Position numbers and translations under genes: made by a program. A DNA stretch of 5,438 bases from assembly GCA_029265335.1 (NCBI GenBank), contig JAJUJN010000160.1, positions 1 through 5,438 on the forward strand, given 5' to 3'. How positions within the stretch are numbered: the stretch's first letter is position 1; each line of letters begins with the position of its first letter. This DNA is from Alcaligenaceae bacterium. GTDB lineage: Bacteria; Pseudomonadota; Gammaproteobacteria; Burkholderiales; Burkholderiaceae_B. The notes under the pieces were generated by a model, which was not told the origin of the DNA, ran no database searches, and saw only the letters and a program-made list of their open reading frames with translations. Positions 1 to 5,438 of this stretch are shown here, piece after piece.

Positions 1-925
1 CGCTTTCCTGCTGGTCGTGATGGTGCTCGCGCTGGTGGAATGGTGGCGCATGACGCTCGCGCCATACTCGCTTACCGACCATACGCGCGTGCCTGCCGCT
101 GAAAGCGGCGAAGAAAGCTCCGGCATGGCGCGCCTATCGCACCTGTTGCTGCGACGCCGCGTTGGTTGGCAGCGCTTTCTGCCGTTTCTTACCCTCATCC
201 TCGCGGTGTGGCTGCTCCTGCGGCTCTGGCTCGATTACGCCTATCTGGGCGCTGCCCTCTACGAAGTGCTTTCGGCCGATCAAGGCATGTTTGCGCCTGG
301 CTCCATCGAACGCGAACGTGCCTTCGGCATGATATTCGGCCGCCTCTGGCTGTGGGCCGTGGTGGGCTGGCTGATCGCCGTCATCTATCTGGTGGTGGCG
401 CGGGTCAACGATATCCCCTTCAGTTTGTTGCTCACGGCTTTTGGCTTGCTGGCGGTGCCGGCGGCCGCCACGGCCATGCTCGCGGCCTACGAGCGTGGGG
501 TGCTCTATCTCATTTCACTGCTGGCGATCGTGTGGGCTGCCGACATCACGGCCTACTTTGTAGGGCGTGCTGTGGGGGGGGCCAAGCTCGCACCGCGCAT
601 CAGCCCTGGCAAGACCTGGTCGGGCGCCGTGGGCGGCGTGGTCGGCGTGCTCATCTTGCTCACCGCGCTGGCGTATTGGTCGCAGTACAGCGGTCAGCGC
701 AGTCTGGCCGGTGATCTCCTGCTGGTCTGGGGCTGGGCGGGGCTGCTGCTCTGGGGCCTGGTGCTGGCGGCACTCTCCATTGCCGGCGACCTCTTCGAAT
801 CACTTCTCAAGCGACGGGCAGGGCGCAAGGATTCCAGCCGGCTGCTGCCGGGCCACGGTGGCGTGCTCGATCGTATCGACGCCGTGCTGCCGGTGGCGCC
901 GGCGGCCATGCTTCTGGTTCTATGA
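1..925 (+). CDS. cdsA: Phosphatidate cytidylyltransferase (CDP-diacylglycerol synthase), 5'-truncated by the window edge
   Basis: The enzyme converts CTP and phosphatidate to CDP-diacylglycerol and pyrophosphate in the inner membrane, the branch point to phosphatidylethanolamine, phosphatidylglycerol and cardiolipin. The reading frame is open from base 2, so the true start lies upstream; the ATG at 17 is internal, because VEWWRM just after it resembles the WEW region near the second helix of the family. About eight hydrophobic segments are visible. The family signature is complete at 800-880: S-x-L-K-R, then K-D, then LPGHGG and DRID. The upstream core motifs are present too: [11 protein letters not shown] (D at 542-544) and KLAP-ISPGKTW (ISPGKTW at 599-619). 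The visible 307 residues already exceed whole homologues (about 270-285), and the extra length lies N-terminal to the catalytic core. The stop overlaps dxr by four bases. Function is near certain from the signature and gene order. Confidence 0.96.
   Translation, partial: AFLLVVMVLALVEWWRMTLAPYSLTDHTRVPAAESGEESSGMARLSHLLLRRRVGWQRFLPFLTLILAVWLLLRLWLDYAYLGAALYEVLSADQGMFAPGSIERERAFGMIFGRLWLWAVVGWLIAVIYLVVARVNDIPFSLLLTAFGLLAVPAAATAMLAAYERGVLYLISLLAIVWAADITAYFVGRAVGGAKLAPRISPGKTWSGAVGGVVGVLILLTALAYWSQYSGQRSLAGDLLLVWGWAGLLLWGLVLAALSIAGDLFESLLKRRAGRKDSSRLLPGHGGVLDRIDAVLPVAPAAMLLVL
922..925 (+). promoter_or_regulatory. ATGA stop/start overlap joining cdsA and dxr
   Basis: The cdsA stop TGA (923-925) shares bases with the dxr start ATG (922-924). 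Overlaps of this kind commonly allow translational coupling by ribosome re-initiation. No good Shine-Dalgarno sequence precedes the ATG (the upstream bases are cttctggttct), which fits coupling rather than independent initiation. The overlap is directly seen; coupling is inferred. Confidence 0.7.
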
Positions 926-2145
926 GCGCAACACGCATGCGGCACATCACCATTCTTGGCGCCACCGGCTCCATTGGCCTCAGCACGATCGATGTCATTC
1001 AACGACATCCCGATCGTTTCCGCGTTCATGCGCTCACCGCGCGCAGCCGCATGAGCGAGTTGGCCGAACTCGCCCGGCGCGTGCAGGCGGCCGTGGTGGT
1101 GGTACCCGACGACGCCGCGCGCCAACGGTTTCTCACCAGCTGGGAGGCGTTGCAACCGGCAATGGAGCTGCCCGAGATCCGGGTGGGCGCCGAGGCATTG
1201 AGCCAAACTGCCGCCGACTCCGCTTGCGACACTGTGATGGCGGCCATCGTGGGTGCTGCGGGCCTGCCCGCCGCCCTGGCGGCCGCACGCGCTGGCAAAC
1301 GAGTATTGCTGGCCAACAAAGAAGCATTGGTTGCAGCCGGTTCGCTCTTCATGCAGGCGGTGCGTGAAGCGGGCGCCGAATTGCTGCCCATCGACAGTGA
1401 ACACAACGCCATCTTCCAGTGCTTGCCGCACCACGCCACGGCGCGGCCGCAGGAGCACCCCGCGCCGGGTGTGCAGCGACTCCTGCTCACCGCGTCGGGC
1501 GGTCCATTCCGCACTTTGCCGTTGGCTCAGCTGCGTGACGTCACCCCCGAACAGGCCTGCAGTCACCCGAATTGGTCAATGGGGCGTAAGATCTCGGTAG
1601 ACTCCGCCACCATGCTCAACAAGGGGCTGGAAGTGATCGAAGCGCATTGGCTGTTCGCCATGCCACCCGAGGCCATCGAAGTGGTGATACACCCGCAGAG
1701 TGTGGTGCACTCGCTGGTGGAATACACCGACGGCTCGGTGCTGGCCCAATTGGGGCAACCCGATATGCGCACCCCCATCGCCTACGGGCTGGGCTTTCCC
1801 GACCGTATCGCGGCGGGGGTCGCGCCGCTGAGCCTGGCTCAAATCGGGCGGCTCGATTTCGAGACACCCGACCTCCAGCGCTTTCCTTGTCTGCAATTGG
1901 CCACGCAGGCCTTGCACTCGGGGGCAGCGGCGTGTATAGCACTGAACGCCGCCAACGAAGTGGCCGTTGCACACTTTCTCACCGGCGATATGGCCTTTCC
2001 GGGAATTGCCCGCGTCATCGACAGCGTTTTGCAGCGCGCAGCGGGCCAGAGCGAGCCTCGCAACCTCGACGACATCCTCGCGCTCGATGCTCAGGCCAGG
2101 CGTCTGGCTCGCCTGGAAGTGATGCAGAGTCGACAGACAGCCTGA
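922..2145 (+). CDS. dxr: 1-deoxy-D-xylulose 5-phosphate reductoisomerase
   Basis: This cytoplasmic enzyme converts 1-deoxy-D-xylulose 5-phosphate to 2-C-methyl-D-erythritol 4-phosphate with NADPH and a divalent metal, the committed step of the MEP isoprenoid pathway. The 407-residue protein is full length (E. coli about 398). The N-terminal Rossmann fold carries GATGSIG at residues 13-19. LLANKEAL lies at 129-136. The first metal-binding motif is IDSEHNAIF, with D158 and E160 corresponding to E. coli D150 and E152. SGGPFR is at 192-197. The active-site loop with H215, W218 and M220 leads into [17 protein letters not shown], where N233, K234 and E237 match the substrate and metal ligands. LNAANE at 341-346 belongs to the C-terminal domain. 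All key residues are intact. An in-frame ATG at 937 would start the protein at MRHITILG, closer to typical family N-termini, so either start is possible. It lies between cdsA and rseP, as in many proteobacteria. Confidence 0.97.
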   Translation: MSATRMRHITILGATGSIGLSTIDVIQRHPDRFRVHALTARSRMSELAELARRVQAAVVVVPDDAARQRFLTSWEALQPAMELPEIRVGAEALSQTAADSACDTVMAAIVGAAGLPAALAAARAGKRVLLANKEALVAAGSLFMQAVREAGAELLPIDSEHNAIFQCLPHHATARPQEHPAPGVQRLLLTASGGPFRTLPLAQLRDVTPEQACSHPNWSMGRKISVDSATMLNKGLEVIEAHWLFAMPPEAIEVVIHPQSVVHSLVEYTDGSVLAQLGQPDMRTPIAYGLGFPDRIAAGVAPLSLAQIGRLDFETPDLQRFPCLQLATQALHSGAAACIALNAANEVAVAHFLTGDMAFPGIARVIDSVLQRAAGQSEPRNLDDILALDAQARRLARLEVMQSRQTA

Positions 2146-2174
2146 GCCGCAGGCCCACATCACGGCAACCATTC

Positions 2175-2207
2175 ATGCATTCCTATCGCCGGTATCTTCA
2201 AACATGA
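2175..2207 (+). other. Possible 10-codon leader ORF overlapping the rseP start
   Basis: In the 58-nt gap after dxr, an ATG at 2175 opens a ten-codon frame (MHSYRRYLQT) that ends in TGA at 2205-2207. That stop overlaps the rseP ATG (2204-2206) in an ATGA arrangement. Neither this ATG nor the rseP ATG has a clear Shine-Dalgarno sequence, so the small frame could deliver ribosomes to rseP. Such a short frame also arises easily by chance and no homologue is recognised. The arrangement is seen; any function is speculation. Confidence 0.2.
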
Positions 2208-3271
2208 TCACCACCTTGCTCGCATTTTTGCTCGCCCTGGGCATACTCGTGGTCATCCACGAGCTGGGGCACTATTGGGTGGGACGCTGGTGTGGCGTTC
2301 AGGCCTTGCGATTCTCAGTGGGCTTTGGCCGCATCCTGTGGCGTCGCACCGATCGCCACGGTACCGAATGGGCGCTCTCGGCCATTCCCTTGGGCGGCTA
2401 CGTCAAATTCCTCGACGGTCGCGAAACCGTGTTGCCGCCCGAACAAGCGAATCGCGCCTTCGATCGCCAGTCGGTATGGCGCCGCATTGCCATCGTTCTG
2501 GCTGGCCCGGTAGCCAATCTGTTGCTCGCCAGCCTGCTCTATGCCGGACTCTTCATGTCGGGTGTGACCGAGCCCGAACCCGGCCAGGGCCCACCGCTGG
2601 CCCAGGTGCAATCGGTGCTGCCCGATAGCGCCGCTGCCGAAGCCGGCGTGCGTGAGGGCGATGTGTTTCTGGCGCTCAACCGATTGCGCGAGCCCGACCC
2701 GCAAACTTTGGTGGAAACCATTGCCGGCAGCGGTGGCCAGCCACTCGAGGCCACTTTGCAGAGGGGCAATGAACAGCTGCAAACCCTGATCACGCCACGT
2801 GTGGATGCCGAAGACGGGGTGGCGCGCATTGGCGTACGCCTGGGCGTGAACTTGCGTTATCACGAAGTGCAATACGGCCCGATAGAAAGCCTTTGGCGCG
2901 GTGTGGAACGCACAGGAGACATGGTGGCGCTTACGCTGCGCATGTTCTGGCGCATGGTAACGGGCCAGGCATCCTGGAGCCATTTGAGCGGGCCGGTTAC
3001 TATTGCCGACTATGCCGGGCAAACCGCGCGCATCGGCCTGGATGCCTACGTGGCGTTTCTGGCGATCGTGAGTGTGAGCCTGGGTGTGCTGAACCTATTG
3101 CCGATTCCCATGCTCGACGGGGGGCACCTGCTATATTATCTCGTGGAAATTGTGCGGGGCAGCCCGCCACCCGAGCGTTGGTTCGAAATTGGCCACCGCG
3201 CGGGCCTGGCTTTGTTGCTCGCACTCATGAGTGTCGCCTTGTTCAACGATTTTGCTCGCTTGCTCGGATAA
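2204..3271 (+). CDS. rseP: RseP-type site-2 intramembrane zinc protease, short form with one PDZ domain
   Basis: RseP is an inner-membrane metalloprotease that, in E. coli, cleaves the anti-sigma factor RseA after DegS to release sigma-E, and also clears remnant signal peptides. The first membrane helix carries the zinc motif HELGH (H19, E20, H23). A membrane-associated beta region follows (about 37-69, ending SAIPLGGYVKF), then a second helix around 93-118 containing AGPVANLLLA. One periplasmic PDZ-like domain covers about 130-200, with AAEAGVREGD at 144-153. The region YGPIESLW through LSGPVTIA matches the stretch after PDZ-C of E. coli RseP. The third helix holds NLLPIPMLDGG at 297-307, with D305 as third zinc ligand. 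The C-terminus ends ALFNDFARL, as in the family. At 355 residues it is about 95 shorter than E. coli RseP (450), close to one PDZ domain. Catalytic residues are intact. No rseA or rpoE lies in the window, so the substrate here is inferred. Confidence 0.94.
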   Translation: MITTLLAFLLALGILVVIHELGHYWVGRWCGVQALRFSVGFGRILWRRTDRHGTEWALSAIPLGGYVKFLDGRETVLPPEQANRAFDRQSVWRRIAIVLAGPVANLLLASLLYAGLFMSGVTEPEPGQGPPLAQVQSVLPDSAAAEAGVREGDVFLALNRLREPDPQTLVETIAGSGGQPLEATLQRGNEQLQTLITPRVDAEDGVARIGVRLGVNLRYHEVQYGPIESLWRGVERTGDMVALTLRMFWRMVTGQASWSHLSGPVTIADYAGQTARIGLDAYVAFLAIVSVSLGVLNLLPIPMLDGGHLLYYLVEIVRGSPPPERWFEIGHRAGLALLLALMSVALFNDFARLLG

Positions 3272-3302
3272 TCCCACCTATCCTGGCGAGCGTTTCTTTG
3301 CC

Positions 3303-3352
3303 AGAGGTCGGTGTCCGTGATTCGGCTGTCAACTAGAAGGATGTTCACCTTG
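3303..3352 (+). promoter_or_regulatory. bamA translation-initiation region with three competing starts
   Basis: The 69-nt gap after rseP is open in the bamA frame from the rseP stop onward. GAGGT at 3304-3308 lies 8 nt before a GTG at 3317. AGAAGG at 3335-3340 directly abuts the ATG at 3341, too close to serve it, but lies 9 nt before a TTG at 3350. The ATG is the commonest codon type but has the worst Shine-Dalgarno spacing. All three starts keep the same mature protein and change only the length of the signal-peptide n-region. Confidence 0.45.
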
Positions 3353-5438
3353 CTTCACAAGCCCTCATCGTCCTCCCGCATACCGGCCGCAGGCTGGCGA
3401 CGCCAAATCCCTGGTGTTCTGCTGTCTGCGGCCTTGGCTTTGGGCAGCATGCCCGTTGTGCAGGCTTTCGAGTCTTTTCAGGTTCAGGACATCCAAATCG
3501 AGGGCCTGCAACGAATCGACCCAGGCACGGTGTTCGGTTACATGCCCGTGCAGGTAGGCAGCGAATTCAGCGAAGACGATGCCACGCGCGCCGTCCGGGC
3601 GCTCTACGCCACCGGCTTTTTCAGCGACGTCCGCATCGAAGTGCGCGACGGCGTGGTGGTGGCGGTGGTGCAGGAGCGGCCGACCATCGCCGCCATCGAT
3701 TTCAACGGCATGCGTGAATTCAAGAGCGATGAGGTGACCGAGTCGCTCGGCCAGGTGGGCTTTGCGAGCGGGCGCATCTTCGACCGCGCCGTGCTCGAGC
3801 GCGCCGAGCAAGAGCTGCGCAACCAATATCTTGCGCGTGGGCGCTATGCGGTAGAAATCACCAGCACCATCACGCCCCTGCCGCGCAACCGGGTGGGGGT
3901 AGCCTTCGAGGTGTTCGAAGGCGATGCCGCCAAGATTCGCGACATCAAATTCGTGGGCAACGAGGCCTTTTCCGACAAAGAACTGCGCAGCCTGTTCCAG
4001 TTGCGCACGCCGGGTTGGTTCACCTGGTACACCAAGGCCGACCAATACTCACGCGAAAAACTCGCCGCCGACCTCGAAGAGCTCCGTTCGTTCTATCTCG
4101 ACCGTGGCTATCTCGAATTTGCGGTAGAGCCGCCGCAGGTGTCGATTTCGCCTGATCGCGAAGACATCTACATCACCATCACGCTGAGCGAAGGCGAGCC
4201 CTACACCGTGGGATCGGTGGCGTTGGCGGGTACTCTGCTCGGGCTCGACAACGAACTCGAAGCCTTGATTCAGGTAGAAGAGGGCGAGGTGTTCTCGGCG
4301 GCCGAAGTCAATGCCACCGCGCGTGCCATCGGCGAGTACCTTGGCGACCTCGGCTACGCGTTCGCCAACGTCAACCCCAGCCCCGACATCGATCGCGACA
4401 CCCACACCGCCGATCTGGTCTTCTTTGTCGACCCCAACCGTCGGGTGTATGTGCGGCGTATCAACATCGGCGGCAACACGCGTACCCGCGACGTGGTCAT
4501 CCGCCGAGAAATGCGCCAGAACGAAGCGGCCTGGTACGACGCCGCCGACATCGAACTGTCGCGCACCCGGCTCGACCGCCTCGGCTACTTCCAGCGGGTG
4601 GAGGTCGATACCCAACCGGTGCCCGGCACACCCGATCAGGTGGATGTCAATGTCGAGGTGCAAGAGCGGCCCACCGGCATGATTACCCTCGGCGTGGGCT
4701 ACAGCAGCGCCGATCGCGTCATGTTCATGGGCGGCATCAGCGAAGACAACGTGTTCGGCAGTGGCACCAACCTCGGTTTGCAGGTCAACACCAGCAGCCG
4801 TAACCGCGCCATCATCCTGAGCCACACCGATCCCTACTTCACCCCCTCCGGCGTCAGTCGCACCATCAACGCTTACTATCGCAAGCAGCAGGCGCTGTAC
4901 GGGCAGAGCGGCGACTACGAGATTCGCACCGGGGGCCTGGGCCTGAACTTCGGCATACCGTTCTCCGAAGTCGATCGAGTCGATTTTGGCGCCACCTACG
5001 AGCGCAACGACATCACCACCTACGAGAACAGCCCGTTCAACTTCATTGAGTATGTAGAAGCCTACGGGCCCAAGAGCGATGCCGTCATCCTCAGCACTGG
5101 CTGGACGCGCGACACCCGCGACAGTGCGCTGGTGCCCCGCAAAGGCTACCTCACCCGCATCCGCGGCGAGGGTTCGGTGCTGGGCGACCTCAAATACTGG
5201 AGTGCCACGGCCCAGCAGCAATACTATTGGTCGCCCAACCGCGCCATCACCGTGGCGTTCAACGGGCAGATCGACTACGGTAAAGGCTATGGGGGCCGCC
5301 CCTATCCGCCGCTCAAGAACTTCTACGCCGGTGGTATCGGTTCGGTACGAGGCTACGAAAGTGGCTCGCTCGGGCCGCGCGACCCCCGCAACGATGACTT
5401 CGTCGGCGGCGCCAAGCGCGTATTCTTCAACACCCAGC
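3341..5438 (+). CDS. bamA: Outer-membrane protein assembly factor BamA (Omp85), 3'-truncated by the window edge
   Basis: BamA is the essential core of the BAM complex, which folds and inserts beta-barrel proteins into the outer membrane. Numbered from the ATG, residues 1-42 form a signal peptide: a long n-region with R20-R21, a hydrophobic stretch GVLLSAALALGSMPVV, and likely cleavage after VQA (A42). Five POTRA domains follow at about 46-113, 114-194, 197-285, 288-366 and 369-443, a constant offset of about 22 from E. coli BamA. POTRA1 begins FQVQDIQIEGLQRI, and POTRA3 contains KIRDIKFVGNEAFSDKEL. The barrel starts near G446 (GMITLGVGYSS). The conserved loop-6 motif is VRGY at 669-672 (VRGF in E. 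coli), within YAGGIGSVRGYE. The frame is still open at the window end with 699 codons read; about 110-130 residues of the last barrel strands should lie beyond. No cysteine occurs in the visible mature part. The start codon is uncertain (GTG 3317, ATG 3341 or TTG 3350). It follows rseP by 69 nt in the conserved order that usually continues to skp and lpxD. Confidence 0.96.
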   Translation, partial: MFTLLHKPSSSSRIPAAGWRRQIPGVLLSAALALGSMPVVQAFESFQVQDIQIEGLQRIDPGTVFGYMPVQVGSEFSEDDATRAVRALYATGFFSDVRIEVRDGVVVAVVQERPTIAAIDFNGMREFKSDEVTESLGQVGFASGRIFDRAVLERAEQELRNQYLARGRYAVEITSTITPLPRNRVGVAFEVFEGDAAKIRDIKFVGNEAFSDKELRSLFQLRTPGWFTWYTKADQYSREKLAADLEELRSFYLDRGYLEFAVEPPQVSISPDREDIYITITLSEGEPYTVGSVALAGTLLGLDNELEALIQVEEGEVFSAAEVNATARAIGEYLGDLGYAFANVNPSPDIDRDTHTADLVFFVDPNRRVYVRRINIGGNTRTRDVVIRREMRQNEAAWYDAADIELSRTRLDRLGYFQRVEVDTQPVPGTPDQVDVNVEVQERPTGMITLGVGYSSADRVMFMGGISEDNVFGSGTNLGLQVNTSSRNRAIILSHTDPYFTPSGVSRTINAYYRKQQALYGQSGDYEIRTGGLGLNFGIPFSEVDRVDFGATYERNDITTYENSPFNFIEYVEAYGPKSDAVILSTGWTRDTRDSALVPRKGYLTRIRGEGSVLGDLKYWSATAQQQYYWSPNRAITVAFNGQIDYGKGYGGRPYPPLKNFYAGGIGSVRGYESGSLGPRDPRNDDFVGGAKRVFFNTQ

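Noticed and set aside
694..1566. Open frame of 290 codons on the minus strand, opposite the cdsA end and dxr
   Set aside because: It spans the cdsA-dxr junction and is in codon register with dxr, so it is a shadow of biased codon use. The product resembles no family and both sense genes are fully supported by motifs.
3283..3304. Inverted repeat CTGGC...GCCAG between rseP and bamA, considered as a terminator
   Set aside because: The stem is only five base pairs with a 12-nt loop and no following T-run, and the genes on both sides are usually co-transcribed.
3272..3340. A sigma-E-type promoter in front of bamA
   Set aside because: I found no convincing GGAACTT-like and GTCTGA-like pair with proper spacing in the gap. 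A promoter inside the end of rseP cannot be excluded by eye.
3365..4045. Open frame of 226 codons on the minus strand, opposite the signal peptide and POTRA1-3 of bamA
   Set aside because: It is again a mirror of bamA codons, with His/Ala/Gly-rich translation and no domain.
4049..5221. Long open frame of 390 codons on the minus strand, opposite bamA
   Set aside because: It is in codon register with bamA, so it only needs the absence of TTA, CTA and TCA codons in the sense gene, which is expected at this GC content. The translated product has low-complexity runs rich in Val, Ala, Gly and Asp and no recognisable domain. The + strand is unmistakably BamA.
1..5438. A new or accessory system such as defence, mobile element, CRISPR or biosynthetic cluster
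   Set aside because: Every part of the window is accounted for by four collinear core genes in a widely conserved order. There are no direct repeats, transposase remnants, tRNA genes or composition breaks that I can see.

Overview
This 5.4 kb window is a compact, single-strand stretch of housekeeping cell-envelope genes from a GC-rich Gram-negative bacterium. In order, all on the + strand, it holds cdsA (5' end cut off), dxr, rseP and bamA (3' end cut off). This matches the well-known proteobacterial order frr-uppS-cdsA-dxr-rseP-bamA-skp-lpxD-fabZ-lpxA. The BamA sequence, with YAGGIGSVRGYE at loop 6 and a short cysteine-free loop after it, together with the gene order, suggests Betaproteobacteria, probably Burkholderiales. 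That placement is inferred from sequence style and no database search was run.

Layout. Positions 1-925 hold the C-terminal ~307 residues of phosphatidate cytidylyltransferase (CDP-diacylglycerol synthase). Its TGA overlaps the ATG of dxr (922-2145, DXP reductoisomerase of the MEP isoprenoid pathway) in an ATGA junction. A 58-nt gap follows, containing a possible 10-codon mini-ORF whose stop overlaps the next start. Then comes rseP (2204-3271), an inner-membrane site-2 protease that is unusually short because only one PDZ domain can be seen. After a 69-nt gap, bamA runs from about 3341 to the window end. The visible part has the signal peptide, all five POTRA domains and most of the barrel up to loop 6.

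How the genes work together. CdsA makes CDP-diacylglycerol for phospholipids. Dxr supplies isoprenoid precursors, including those for undecaprenyl carrier lipid. RseP performs intramembrane cleavage in the envelope stress response and clears signal-peptide remnants. BamA inserts beta-barrel proteins into the outer membrane. Short gaps, overlaps and common orientation point to co-transcription. I see no convincing internal promoter or terminator, and no gene-free stretch above 300 bases.

I found no new biological system here. The points most worth a second look are the one-PDZ RseP, the unresolved bamA start with its long signal-peptide n-region, the extended N-terminal half of CdsA, and the mini-ORF in front of rseP.
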